This document shows positions 1-7,169 of a stretch of 15,244 bases of DNA, piece after piece (within the stretch, counting starts at the first letter, position 1; every line of letters starts with the position of its first letter). Location: positions 1-15,244 of the forward strand of contig DATJHO010000081.1 of assembly GCA_035493835.1 (NCBI GenBank), written 5' to 3'. The notes under the pieces are model-generated. The model saw only the letters and a program-made list of their open reading frames with translations, did not search any database and had not been told where the DNA came from. The translations under genes and the position numbers were made by a program. The DNA comes from DASZTU01 sp035493835 (lineage in GTDB: Bacteria > Pseudomonadota > Alphaproteobacteria > Rhizobiales > Devosiaceae).

Positions 1-1
1 G

Positions 2-766
2 AAGAACGGCGCCAAATTCCTGCTGACGCACAATTATACCGGCTATCCCCTGGTGCGGCAGGCTCGTGAACTGGTGAATTCCGGCGCACTCGGGAAGATC
101 CGCATCGTTCAGGTCGAGTACCCGCAGGATTGGCTGACCGAACCGGCCGCCCCCGGCAACAAGCAGGCCGCCTGGCGTACCGATCCGAAGCAGTCCGGCG
201 CCGGCGGTGCAATCGGCGATATCGGCACGCACGCCTATAACATCGCGCGCTTTGTCTCCGGCCTTGAAACCGAGGCGGTCGCGGCCGACCTCACCGCCTT
301 CGTGCCGGGCCGTCAGCTCGACGATAACGTCAACATCATGCTGCGCTTTGCCGGCGGGGCCCGCGGCATGCTGTGGGCGAGCCAGGTGGCGGTTGGCAAC
401 GAGAACGGGTTGCAGCTCAGGGTCTATGGCGACAAGGGCGGCCTCGAATGGCGACAGGACAACCCCAACTACATGTGGTTCTCCGAATTCGGCAAACCGC
501 GCCAGTTGCTCACCCGCGGAGGCGCAATTTCCGGGACGGCGGCGTCATCGATGATGGTCCGCGTGCCTGCGGGGCATCCCGAGGGCTACCTCGAAGCCTT
601 CGCCACGCTCTACGCCCAGTTTGCCGAAATCATCCGCGGCAATGGCGAGGCATATGCAGGCCTGCTGCCGACCTTGGAGGACGGCGTGGAAGGCATGGCT
701 TTCATCGCGGCGGCCGTAAAATCGAGCGCCGAAGACAGCCGCTGGGTGAAGCTGGCGGAGGTTTGA
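2..766 (+). CDS. Gfo/Idh/MocA-family NAD(P)-dependent oxidoreductase, C-terminal part (5' end outside window)
   Basis: The reading frame is open from base 2, so the start lies upstream of the window; 254 residues are visible. A GTG at 53 is in frame but is internal, because the residues before it (FLLTHNYTGYPLVRQARE) already fit the family. The visible part begins at the end of the Rossmann domain and covers the C-terminal alpha/beta domain. The segment GGAIGDIGTHAYNIARFVSG carries the Asp and His expected of the catalytic centre in this family. Family members usually have about 340-390 residues, so roughly one third is missing. These enzymes oxidise or reduce sugars and cyclitols in the cytoplasm. 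The substrate cannot be told from this part, although the sugar-acid locus downstream makes a carbohydrate substrate likely. The next gene starts 10 bp after the stop. Confidence 0.9.
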   Translation, partial: KNGAKFLLTHNYTGYPLVRQARELVNSGALGKIRIVQVEYPQDWLTEPAAPGNKQAAWRTDPKQSGAGGAIGDIGTHAYNIARFVSGLETEAVAADLTAFVPGRQLDDNVNIMLRFAGGARGMLWASQVAVGNENGLQLRVYGDKGGLEWRQDNPNYMWFSEFGKPRQLLTRGGAISGTAASSMMVRVPAGHPEGYLEAFATLYAQFAEIIRGNGEAYAGLLPTLEDGVEGMAFIAAAVKSSAEDSRWVKLAEV

Positions 767-776
767 GGCAAGGCAA

Positions 777-1008
777 ATGCCGACGGTGCTCAATGTCGAC
801 GGCTATCGCTTCTTCTTCTACAGCAGAGAGACCAACGAGCCGCCGCACATTCATGTTGAGTATGGAGACAAGGTTGCCAAATATTGGCTGGAGCCGGTGG
901 AATGCCTCTTCGAAGCGCTTCCGCGATCATGAGCTGACGCAGGTGCGGTCTTTGGTGTTAACCAACCGAACCATGTTCATCGAGGCTTGGAATGACGCTG
1001 GGTATTGA
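777..1008 (+). pseudogene. DUF4160-family protein, disrupted by a frameshift
   Basis: From ATG 777 the frame reads MPTVLNVDGYRFFFYSRETN, then EPPHIHVEYG and KYWLEPVE, which is the N-terminal half of a DUF4160 protein. This frame then runs out of family sequence and stops at a TGA near 930. The family C-terminal half (SSKRFRDHELTQVRSLV, then NRTMFIEAWNDAGY) continues in the next frame from about 901 to the TGA at 1006-1008. The break is near 900-905. Either one base was inserted or, giving a better fit to the family consensus PVELASS, two bases were lost before TGCC. The intact product would have about 77 residues. DUF4160 genes are commonly paired with DUF2442 genes, as here, and a toxin-antitoxin role has been suggested for such pairs but is not settled. 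A sequencing error could also produce this break. Confidence 0.8.
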
Positions 1009-1261
1009 GCCGCTGGCAAGCGACGTGAGCATGACCGAAAATGCTCTTAAGGTGACGCTGGAGGATGGGCGGGAGCTGTCGGCGCCACTGGCGTGGTATC
1101 CGCGACTTCGAGACGCCACTCCACAGCAACGTTCGAACTGGCGCCTCATCGGTCGTGGCGAGGGAATCCACTGGCCCGACGTGGACGAGGACATCTCCGT
1201 GCTGGGCTTGCTGGCCGGAGTGGGAAATTTCACGCCCCGAGGCCGGTCCGTCGCTGGATAG
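992..1261 (+). CDS. DUF2442-family protein, partner of the DUF4160 gene
   Basis: This gene encodes 89 residues and overlaps the end of the broken DUF4160 frame by 17 bp, an arrangement typical of translationally coupled pairs. The core VTLEDGRELSAPLAWYPRL, followed by QRSNWRLIGRGEGIHWPDVD and EDISVLGLL, is the full DUF2442 signature, and the length is normal for the family. The C-terminal tail (residues 76-89) is probably unstructured. The function is unknown. By analogy with small overlapping gene pairs it could be the antitoxin-like half of a two-gene module. Because the frame is intact while the partner is broken, it may now be a solitary remnant. It ends 3 bp before the convergent NDUFS4-like gene. 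Confidence 0.85.
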   Translation: MTLGIEPLASDVSMTENALKVTLEDGRELSAPLAWYPRLRDATPQQRSNWRLIGRGEGIHWPDVDEDISVLGLLAGVGNFTPRGRSVAG

Positions 1262-1264
1262 GCT

Positions 1265-1570
1265 TCAGTGCGTCCAGGGCGTCTTGCGGTCGAAGCGGAA
1301 ATTGTCGGAATAGACCGTGCGCTTGGGCGTGGGATCGTGCGGCTGCTGCACGCGGTAGGGAATGCCGGCCCGGCGGGCGTAATCCTCTGCCTCTTCGAGC
1401 GTATCGAAGGAGAGCTTGACCTGCGTTTCGGTATCGGTGCTGCTAGTGTAGCCCATCAGCGGCTCGATCTCGCGGGGCGAGGCGGGCTCATTCACCAGCA
1501 CCCACTTCTTGGAGTTGCCTTCTCCCGACTGCATGGCGTTAGGCGCGGGCCGGAAAATGCGTGCGGTCAT
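1265..1570 (-). CDS. NDUFS4-like Complex I accessory subunit (ETC complex I subunit conserved region)
   Basis: This 101-residue protein matches the alphaproteobacterial homologue of mitochondrial NDUFS4. The central part, with KKWVLVNEP, PREIEPLMGYTSSTDTETQ and FDTLEEAEDYARRAGIPYRV (residues 21-74), and the basic C-terminal tail YSDNFRFDRKTPWTH follow the family pattern. NDUFS4 is a peripheral subunit on the N-module side of NADH:quinone oxidoreductase, at the cytoplasmic face of the membrane, and helps assembly and stability. It is usually a lone gene away from the nuo operon, as here. A TATAGT/TATGAT-like -10 (TATGAT, reading from 1617 to 1612 on this strand) lies 42 bp upstream of the start, but I see no convincing -35. 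A GGGAA stretch precedes the ATG as a modest ribosome-binding site. Confidence 0.88.
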   Translation of the reverse strand: MTARIFRPAPNAMQSGEGNSKKWVLVNEPASPREIEPLMGYTSSTDTETQVKLSFDTLEEAEDYARRAGIPYRVQQPHDPTPKRTVYSDNFRFDRKTPWTH

Positions 1571-1742
1571 CAGTTGTAGTTCCCGAGTCCATTTGTCCTT
1601 ATCGGCGCGGGATCATAGCCCTATTTTTCTTGGATTTTCGAGTCCCTTCGTCGCTGTTTTTGAAACAGCTGACAACTTGGCCTTGGTGAAAGAGACCGCC
1701 TCCAGCGCTTCCGTGCAAGGGAAGGACACTTTGCGAGACCGC

Positions 1743-1785
1743 GGGCGTCGTTTCGCGGGAGCGGACGACGCCCACGGCTCCCGCG
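1743..1785. repeat. Two interlocking inverted repeats (pseudoknot topology or alternative hairpins)
   Basis: Stem A pairs 1743-1750 (gggcgtcg) with 1766-1773 (cgacgccc), 8 bp perfect. Stem B pairs 1754-1762 (cgcgggagc) with 1777-1785 (gctcccgcg), 9 bp perfect. The arms alternate A, B, A', B', with 3 nt between each pair of neighbouring arms. The element sits 5 bp after the stop of the MFS gene, so in that transcript it would fold in the 3' untranslated region. No T-run follows, so it is not a canonical intrinsic terminator. The rest of the gap from 1571 to 1790 holds a small hairpin at 1653-1669 (gctgttt ttg aaacagc) and nothing else I recognise. Confidence 0.6.
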
Positions 1786-1790
1786 TGGCG

Positions 1791-3392
1791 TCAGAAGAAG
1801 CGCCCCGGTAGTGGCGTTTTCTTCATCAGCAGACCCGAGATGGCCGCGGCAAGGACGATGAGCGCGATGACGAACAGCGTGTCGGAAGAGGCAAGGACAT
1901 AGGCCTCGCGCTGCACCGTCTGGGCGAGCAACTCCACGGCCTGCCGGCTGGCGTCGGTGGTTTGCAGCCCGGATGACAGGGCGCCCGCCGTTCCGTCGAG
2001 CCTTCCCTGTACATTCGCGGCCCCGGCCTGGACATGCTGGCCGAGGAGATCGGATTGCACCTGTTCGCGAACGCGCAGCAACGCGCCGATGGCGGCGGTC
2101 GCCATCGCCGTGCCGGTGGTGCGGACGATGTGCACCCAGGTCGAGATCCACGCGATCTGGGGGAAGGTGATGTCCTCTGAGACGACGACCATCACCGGCA
2201 CCGCCAGGAAGGCGCTACCAACCGACTGAACGAGCATCGGGATCATGAATTCGTTGCCGGTCCACGCGTTGGTGAGGTGAATGCACATCATGACGCCTAT
2301 CCCGTAGACGATGGCGCCGAAGACCACCAGATTACGCGGGTCGATCCGGTAGCAAAGCCAGGCGACACATGGTGCCAAAACAAGCGCGGGCAGACTCGTG
2401 GCGACAAAGAGGGGGCCGGTTTCGAGAGCCGTGTAGCCGTGGGTCCAAATCAGGAATTCGGGAATTGCCATCGCCGTCGACATGGTGGCAAAGCGCGCGA
2501 TGAACGTGACGGATAGCGCCAGGATGGCATTGCGCTGCGTAAGGATCCGGAGATCGACCATGGGGTTGGGATGGAGGATCGAATGGACGACGAACGCTGA
2601 GAGCAGGAGCAGCGACGAGAGAAGCAGGCCGTTGATCAGGCCGGAGTGGAGCCAGTCCAGTTCCTCGCCCTCGTAGAGCGCCGCCACCAGGGCCGCGATG
2701 CCGAGCGACAGGGTTAGCAGGCCGAACAGGTCGGGCCGGCGTAGCCTGACGAACTTGACCGGGTCCCATTTGAGGGCCGCCGCCGTGGCGAACACCACCA
2801 ACGCGCCGGGGATCACGTTCAGCCAGAAGAGATACTGCCAGGACAACTGCTCCATCACGACAGCTTCGACATAGACGGAGAGGCTGGGCGTGAATGCGGA
2901 AATCAGGGCGTAGAAGGAGAGCGCATAGATCCGCCGATTCTGGGGCAGGTTGCGCATGATGACGCCGTAGGTCATCGGGATCAGGGCGCCTGCAGTGAGG
3001 CCACGCAGGGCCTGGTCGGTCAGCAGGACCGACAGCGAAGGGCTGAAGGGCGCCAGAAGCGACAGGATCGTAAACATCGCAGCGCTGACCAGGAGCACCG
3101 GAGCGGGCGAGATCGTCATCCGCAGCCAAACGACTGCCGGCACGGCGGCCGCCTCCGCCACGGCGTAGGCCGTGTTGATCCACGACGCCTGCTCCGAGCT
3201 CACTCCGAGCGCGCCGCCCAAATCGGCGATTCCGATGTCGGTCAGCTTGAAGTTCAGGAGCGAGGTGAAGGTGCCGAACAGCACCGCGGAGACGGCGACG
3301 AGCGCCATGCGGTCGATCCGCTGCGGCGGGGCCGCCGGAACCGCGGGGGGCGCCGGAATGACGGGCCCCCCCTGGACAAAGGCTTGCGACAT
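1791..3392 (-). CDS. EmrB-type MFS multidrug efflux transporter (DHA2 family, about 14 membrane segments)
   Basis: This is a 533-residue inner-membrane drug:proton antiporter. After a Pro/Ala-rich cytoplasmic N-terminus (residues 1-26) come hydrophobic helices starting at about residue 28. The DHA2 features visible are SSEQASWINTAYAVAEAAAVP (residues 65-85, as in EmrB proteins), LRGLTAGALIPMTYG (129-143) and SWQYLFWLNVIPGALVV (184-200, the conserved W-x-x-F/I-x-x-N-x-P segment). A long polar loop at residues 441-500, between the last two helices, is usual in EmrB-like pumps. The length is typical for 14-TM members. The gene starts 11 bp after the adaptor gene stop, with an AGGAA ribosome-binding site in the gap, so the two form one operon. 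Substrates cannot be predicted. The neighbouring LysR-type gene is the likely regulator. Confidence 0.92.
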   Translation of the reverse strand: MSQAFVQGGPVIPAPPAVPAAPPQRIDRMALVAVSAVLFGTFTSLLNFKLTDIGIADLGGALGVSSEQASWINTAYAVAEAAAVPAVVWLRMTISPAPVLLVSAAMFTILSLLAPFSPSLSVLLTDQALRGLTAGALIPMTYGVIMRNLPQNRRIYALSFYALISAFTPSLSVYVEAVVMEQLSWQYLFWLNVIPGALVVFATAAALKWDPVKFVRLRRPDLFGLLTLSLGIAALVAALYEGEELDWLHSGLINGLLLSSLLLLSAFVVHSILHPNPMVDLRILTQRNAILALSVTFIARFATMSTAMAIPEFLIWTHGYTALETGPLFVATSLPALVLAPCVAWLCYRIDPRNLVVFGAIVYGIGVMMCIHLTNAWTGNEFMIPMLVQSVGSAFLAVPVMVVVSEDITFPQIAWISTWVHIVRTTGTAMATAAIGALLRVREQVQSDLLGQHVQAGAANVQGRLDGTAGALSSGLQTTDASRQAVELLAQTVQREAYVLASSDTLFVIALIVLAAAISGLLMKKTPLPGRFF

Positions 3393-3403
3393 GGTTCCTG
3401 CCT

Positions 3404-4567
3404 CTATTTCGCGCTGGCGATCGTCTGGTCCGTCAGGATGGTCGGCACCACCGACATTCCCGGCCGCAGCTGGTCGCCGAGCCCGTCGCTGTCGTCGATC
3501 GCGACGCGGACAGCGAGGCGCTGCGCCACCTTGGTGAAATTGCCGGTCGCGTTGTCCGCCGGCAGCAGCGCGAATTCCGAGCCGGTCGCTGGCGAGATGG
3601 AGACGACGTGCCCGCTCAAAACCTTGCCGGGGAACATGTCGACCTTCACGGTCACGCGCTGCCCGGGGCGCACGTTGCCGAGTTGATTTTCCGTGTAATT
3701 GGCCAGCACATAGACGTGCGGCAGCGGCACCACCGTGATCACCTGAGCGCCCACGGGCAGAAATTGCCCGAGCTGGACGTCGCTGGCGCTGACCACGCCA
3801 TCGACAGGCGAGCGGATTATCGTGCGGTCGAGATTGATCTGGGCGAGATCGAGGTTGGCTTGCTGACTCTGCAGCTCTGCCTGGGCCTGCTGCTCTTGCG
3901 CTTGCAGCACGCTCGTCTGCTGGCGGTCGGCGTCGACCACGGTCTGTTTCTCTGCCAGTTGAGCGTCGAGGCTTTTTATGTTGGCCGCCGCAAGCCCCAG
4001 CGCCTGAGCTGTCGTCCAGCCATCGCGGGTCAGGTTTTGGGCGCGGGTGAAGTCGCTTGCCGCCTGGTCGCGAACCGCCTGCGCCGCCGTCACTTCAGCC
4101 TGGGCCTCCGCGATGACCTGCTGCTGCAGGCTGATCTGGCTCCCCAGCATGCGGACATTCGCGCTCGCCGCAGCGACCTGCGCCTTCGCGTCGGCCAAAT
4201 GTGCGGCATAGTCCCGGTCGTCGATGCGGAAGAGGACTTGGCCGGCCTTCACCGGCTGGTAATCGGCGACGGCGACCTGGCTGACGCGACCGGTGACCTG
4301 GGCGCTGATCGGCGTAACGTCGGCGGCGAGATAGGCGTCATCGGTCGACTGGTCGGTCATCCCGCTGACCCACTGGCCCCAGCCGAGCGGAACCACGATG
4401 ACGACCCCGATAGCCGCGATTATCACAACCGTGCGGGTGATGCTGACCATCATGCGGCGAGGCTTGCGTTTTGTAGGGTTCTTGCTCGGGCCGGGGCCGG
4501 CAGGGACCGTCGCAGGGGCGTCGTCTACCCGCCGTTCGAGCTTCAGATCTGTGACCGCCATATTCAT
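3404..4567 (-). CDS. EmrA/HlyD-family membrane fusion protein of the efflux pump
   Basis: This 387-residue periplasmic adaptor joins the MFS pump to an outer-membrane channel. It has a short basic cytoplasmic tail, one membrane anchor at about residues 44-64, and a first lipoyl half-domain at 86-120 (ISAQVTGRVSQVAV, then VKAGQVLFRIDDRDY). A long Gln/Ala-rich coiled-coil hairpin follows (about 121-245), then the second lipoyl half at about 249-283 (TIIRSPVDGVVSASDVQLGQ) and a beta-barrel domain at 284-375. This order is standard for EmrA. The start at 4567 has AAGGAA about 8 nt upstream; an in-frame ATG two codons later is possible. No TolC-like gene is in the window, so a channel encoded elsewhere must be used. 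It is the first gene of the minus-strand pair and its promoter faces the LysR-type gene. Confidence 0.92.
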   Translation of the reverse strand: MNMAVTDLKLERRVDDAPATVPAGPGPSKNPTKRKPRRMMVSITRTVVIIAAIGVVIVVPLGWGQWVSGMTDQSTDDAYLAADVTPISAQVTGRVSQVAVADYQPVKAGQVLFRIDDRDYAAHLADAKAQVAAASANVRMLGSQISLQQQVIAEAQAEVTAAQAVRDQAASDFTRAQNLTRDGWTTAQALGLAAANIKSLDAQLAEKQTVVDADRQQTSVLQAQEQQAQAELQSQQANLDLAQINLDRTIIRSPVDGVVSASDVQLGQFLPVGAQVITVVPLPHVYVLANYTENQLGNVRPGQRVTVKVDMFPGKVLSGHVVSISPATGSEFALLPADNATGNFTKVAQRLAVRVAIDDSDGLGDQLRPGMSVVPTILTDQTIASAK

Positions 4568-4605
4568 GGCCAGCTTTCCTTCGATGAACCTTCAGGACTG
4601 GCTCT

Positions 4606-4635
4606 CATATAGTTGCCCTGGTTTTATGATTGAAA
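4606..4635 (-). promoter_or_regulatory. Predicted promoter of the efflux operon
   Basis: On the minus strand a TATATG -10 (4611 to 4606) follows an 18-nt spacer after TTTCAA (4635 to 4630), a poor -35. A weak -35 is typical of promoters that need a LysR-type activator. With this promoter the transcript would start near 4599, and the dyad centred at 4653 would lie around -54, the usual place for a LysR-family binding site. Confidence 0.4.
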
Positions 4636-4658
4636 TGAATGGTCCTCATTTGAACAAT
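4630..4658 (+). promoter_or_regulatory. Predicted promoter of the LysR-type gene
   Basis: TTGAAA at 4630-4635 is followed after 17 nt by AACAAT at 4653-4658, a modest -10. Both elements fall inside the dyad at 4632-4674, so binding there would block this promoter. That fits the usual negative autoregulation of LysR-type genes. Confidence 0.35.
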
Positions 4659-4674
4659 GAGCTAGGTTCATTTC
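4632..4674. promoter_or_regulatory. Concentric dyad, candidate binding site of the LysR-type regulator
   Basis: Two inverted repeats share one centre at position 4653. The outer arms gaaatgaa (4632-4639) and ttcatttc (4667-4674) are 8/8 complementary. The inner arms ctcatt (4645-4650) and aatgag (4656-4661) are 6/6. Five unpaired positions separate outer from inner arms on each side, and five lie in the middle. The site sits in the 137-bp gap between the divergent adaptor and LysR-type genes. LysR-type proteins bind as tetramers to such extended dyads, and this one overlaps the predicted promoter of the regulator gene. Confidence 0.65.
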
Positions 4675-4704
4675 GGGAAGGAGCGCGAACGGAGCCTATA
4701 GCGA

Positions 4705-5682
4705 ATGAGCAGCGACCGCTTCGACCTCAACCTATTGCGCATTTTTGCGGCGCTGTTCGACGAGCGCAGCGTGACCAAGGCTGGCGAACGGCTGAACGTC
4801 ACCCAATCGGCGGTCAGCCACGCTCTCGGAAAGTTGAGGGTGGCGTTCGACGACCAGCTCTTCGTCCGCGGACCCGCCGGCATGCACCCGACGCCGCGAT
4901 CGGTGGAACTGGCTTCTTTGATCGGTGCTGCGCTTCGCCAACTCGATGCCACCATTGCGCAGCCGACCTTTGATCCGGGCTCGGCGGAACTCGAGCTTGT
5001 CGTCTCCACGTCGGACTACATCACCAGCACGCTGTTCCCACCGCTGATGCGCGTCATTGCGCAGACTGCGCCGGGCGTGCGTATCTGGCTGAGGCCGATC
5101 AACGATGTGAATGTCGTAGAGGAACTCGACCGCGGCAGCGTACATCTGGCGCTCGGTGCCTTTGGCAGGGTTCCAGCGCGCCTGGTGAAGACCGAACTGA
5201 TGACGGATCCGAATGTCTGGCTCATGCGGGCCGACCATCCGGCGGCAAAGGCTGGCGTCACGCTGGAGACGCTCGGTACCTATCCCCACGTCGACATTCT
5301 GGTCGGGCGCCGCGACAATGTGAATGCCGTTGGGTTGGTCGACCAGGGCGGCCTCGAGCGCGCCGCAGTAACGAGCGACCCGCGACATTTGGAAGGTCTG
5401 TTGGCAGAACAAAGGCTGACCCGCCGCGTCGCTGCGACCGTCTCTCACATCCTCGCCGTGCCGCCCTTGCTGGCCAGCACGGACATGATTGCCTATGTGC
5501 CTTCCCGCTTCGCACGCTTCGCCGAGCGCGCCTTCAACCTCGTGGGGCGCGAACCGCCTTACCCGACGCCGCCGCTTACCATTTCCATCCTCTCCCACCG
5601 TACGATGGGCGCACATCCATCCATCGCCTGGATGGTCGACCTGTTGCGGGAAAGCGCTACCGCCGAGACCGGCGTCGTATGA
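4705..5682 (+). CDS. LysR-family transcriptional regulator, divergent from the efflux pump
   Basis: This 325-residue protein has an N-terminal winged helix-turn-helix (FDLNLLRIFAALFDERSVTK, then AGERLNVTQSAVSHALGKLR, residues 6-45) and DDQLFVRGPAGMHPTPRS before the linker helix. The ligand-binding domain (about residues 90-310) resembles the nitroaromatic/NodD-like branch of the family rather than the CysB branch; that placement is by eye. Length is normal. An ACGGAG ribosome-binding site lies about 10 nt upstream of ATG 4705. It is transcribed away from the pump genes, the classic arrangement in which the regulator controls the divergent operon and itself. The inducer is probably an aromatic or phenolic compound that the pump exports; this is inference only. 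Confidence 0.93.
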   Translation: MSSDRFDLNLLRIFAALFDERSVTKAGERLNVTQSAVSHALGKLRVAFDDQLFVRGPAGMHPTPRSVELASLIGAALRQLDATIAQPTFDPGSAELELVVSTSDYITSTLFPPLMRVIAQTAPGVRIWLRPINDVNVVEELDRGSVHLALGAFGRVPARLVKTELMTDPNVWLMRADHPAAKAGVTLETLGTYPHVDILVGRRDNVNAVGLVDQGGLERAAVTSDPRHLEGLLAEQRLTRRVAATVSHILAVPPLLASTDMIAYVPSRFARFAERAFNLVGREPPYPTPPLTISILSHRTMGAHPSIAWMVDLLRESATAETGVV

Positions 5683-5754
5683 TGGCAAAAGGGCCGGTCT
5701 TCGAGCGCAGCTGGCGCCCTGCGGAGCGCACCCAAATTTGTCATCTCGCAGTAC

Positions 5755-5771
5755 ATTTTGCGGTCAAAAAT
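5755..5771. promoter_or_regulatory. Degenerate palindrome resembling the importer operator
   Basis: The 17-nt sequence ATTTTGCGGTCAAAAAT has 5-bp perfect outer arms. Its right half TCAAAAAT equals the right half of the 20-bp palindrome at 9129-9148, while the left half differs. It lies 12 bp upstream of a TTGACA hexamer and about 200 bp before the enolase-superfamily gene. If real, it would place that gene under the GntR regulator at 8223-8939. The match could be chance. Confidence 0.3.
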
Positions 5772-5782
5772 TGAAAGGCGGT

Positions 5783-5811
5783 TTGACAGCAATTCGGCCG
5801 GCTGCTAGCCG
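5783..5811 (+). promoter_or_regulatory. Possible promoter of the enolase-superfamily/DHDPS gene pair
   Basis: A consensus -35 TTGACA (5783-5788) is followed after 17 nt by TAGCCG (5806-5811), a poor -10. It is the best -35 in the 289-bp gap between the LysR-type gene and the dehydratase gene. The long leader it implies (about 155 nt) holds no structure or reading frame that I recognise. Confidence 0.3.
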
Positions 5812-5971
5812 TGATTGGTCATTTGCGCCGGCGCCGATCTCACAACAACCGACATTGCAACCGGATTTCCGACCCGCGCGGATCCGTTTGTGGAGCATTC
5901 TGCCCTGAGGTGGTGCGCCGCCACGGCAAGCGCGTTCGGGTGCCTGGTTAGCAGAAGGAATATCTTGGATC

Positions 5972-7111
5972 ATGCGGATTAGCGGCCTGCGTAGCTTTAT
6001 GAGCAACGATGACAATCGGCCACGCGTCATCGTCGCCATCGACACCGATGAAGGCATCACCGGGTGGGGGGAGTGCTATAATCACGGCCCCGACCGGGCG
6101 CTGCCGCCGATCCTCGACTATTTTTTCGAGCAGATCAAAGGCGAGGATCCGCGCCGCATCGAATTCCTGATGCTGAAATTGCAGCAGCAGGCCCGTTTTC
6201 CCGGCGGCGCAATGCATCTGGCGGCGTTTTCGGCCATCGACCATTGCCTGTGGGACATCTCTGCCAAGGCCGTGAACCTGCCGGTCTACAGGCTCCTGGG
6301 CGGTGAGGTGCGCAACAAGGTCCGGGTCTATCTCGGCGTTCATGGCGAGGGCGATGCGGCCGAGACGCTCGATTCCGTGCTGGGGCACAACGAGCGCTAC
6401 GGCCTTACCGCCTTCAAGCTTCACCCCTATCGCGTCGACCTTCATGCCGAGCGCTGGGGCGAGGTGGTGCGGACGAGCGCGGAATATTTCCGGCAGTTGC
6501 GCGAGCTGGCGCCGAGCCATTTCGAGTTCGCCTTCGACGCCCATGCCAAGATCTACGATCCCTGGCAGGCGATCCAGCTCGGCAATGCGCTGGCGCCCTA
6601 CGATCCGATGTTCTTCGAGGAGCCGATCCGGCCGGAGCACATTCCGGCCTGGGCGGAAATCAAGGCCAAGCTGCAATGCCCGCTGGCGACCGGCGAGAGC
6701 CTTTACAGCCGCTACGAGTTCCTCGATCTATTTTCGGCGCGAGGCTGCGACATCGCCCAGCCCGACATCTGCGTCGTCGGCGGCATGCTGGAGATGCGCA
6801 AGATCGCGGTGATCGCGGAGGCCCATTACGTCCAGATCGCCCCGCATAACCCCATGGGGCCGCTCGCCACCGCGGTGAATCTGCACTTCTCGGCAGCCAC
6901 CCCGAATTTCAAGATTCTCGAGTATCGCCTGCCGCTCAATGCGCCCTACGTCAAGGATCCGTATCTGCCCGAGGGCGGCTATCTCAAGCTTCGGCCGGAG
7001 CGCCCCGGCTGGGGCGTCGAGATCGACGAGGCGGTGCTGGCGACGGACCGCTACATCCACTGGGAGCGCAAGCTGCCGGTCAAGCCCGACGGTTCCTTTG
7101 GCTATCCGTGA
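5972..7111 (+). CDS. Enolase-superfamily acid-sugar dehydratase (mandelate racemase/galactonate dehydratase-like)
   Basis: This 379-residue cytoplasmic enzyme has an N-terminal capping domain (about residues 1-115, with GITGWGECY and AAFSAIDHCLWDISAKA) and a TIM-barrel domain. The Mg2+ ligands appear to be D189 (FDAHAK), E216 (FFEEP) and E242 (ATGES). H191 and H292 (APHNPMGPLAT) look like the general base and acid. In E. coli galactonate dehydratase the corresponding residues are D183, H185, E209, E235 and H285 (from memory), so the spacing is nearly identical. That points to dehydration of an aldonic acid to a 2-keto-3-deoxy acid. The exact substrate is open, since residue K149-L-H151 and the loops differ from DgoD. 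An AGAAGGA ribosome-binding site is about 12 nt before ATG 5972. It forms a pair with the DHDPS-family gene 58 bp downstream. Confidence 0.88.
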   Translation: MRISGLRSFMSNDDNRPRVIVAIDTDEGITGWGECYNHGPDRALPPILDYFFEQIKGEDPRRIEFLMLKLQQQARFPGGAMHLAAFSAIDHCLWDISAKAVNLPVYRLLGGEVRNKVRVYLGVHGEGDAAETLDSVLGHNERYGLTAFKLHPYRVDLHAERWGEVVRTSAEYFRQLRELAPSHFEFAFDAHAKIYDPWQAIQLGNALAPYDPMFFEEPIRPEHIPAWAEIKAKLQCPLATGESLYSRYEFLDLFSARGCDIAQPDICVVGGMLEMRKIAVIAEAHYVQIAPHNPMGPLATAVNLHFSAATPNFKILEYRLPLNAPYVKDPYLPEGGYLKLRPERPGWGVEIDEAVLATDRYIHWERKLPVKPDGSFGYP

Positions 7112-7169
7112 GCGGGCAGCGGAACACGCCGGACCTGAGTTCCGTTCATCGCAAATTGCGAGTATTTCC

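Noticed and set aside
1571..1790. Possible tRNA or small RNA gene between the NDUFS4-like and MFS genes
   Set aside because: No cloverleaf, T-loop GTTCGA-like segment or anticodon stem could be fitted; only the inverted repeats already listed are supported.
3608..4612. Long plus-strand open frame opposite the adaptor gene (334 codons)
   Set aside because: It is an antisense frame over a clear EmrA-type gene. The translation is rich in Arg, His and Leu without domain features, and such frames are common in GC-rich DNA.
4732..5688. Long minus-strand open frame opposite the LysR-type gene (318 codons)
   Set aside because: It mirrors a well-conserved LysR-family gene with HTH and ligand-binding domain; the antisense product has no recognisable family pattern.
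5683..5971. Riboswitch or small protein gene in the leader of the dehydratase gene
   Set aside because: No known aptamer pattern, terminator/antiterminator pair or reading frame with a ribosome-binding site was found; only weak promoter and operator signals remain.
6939..7169. Upstream extension of the DHDPS-family gene into the dehydratase gene
   Set aside because: The extension overlaps the end of a conserved enolase-superfamily protein by about 170 bp and is Arg/Ser-rich; family similarity begins after ATG 7170.
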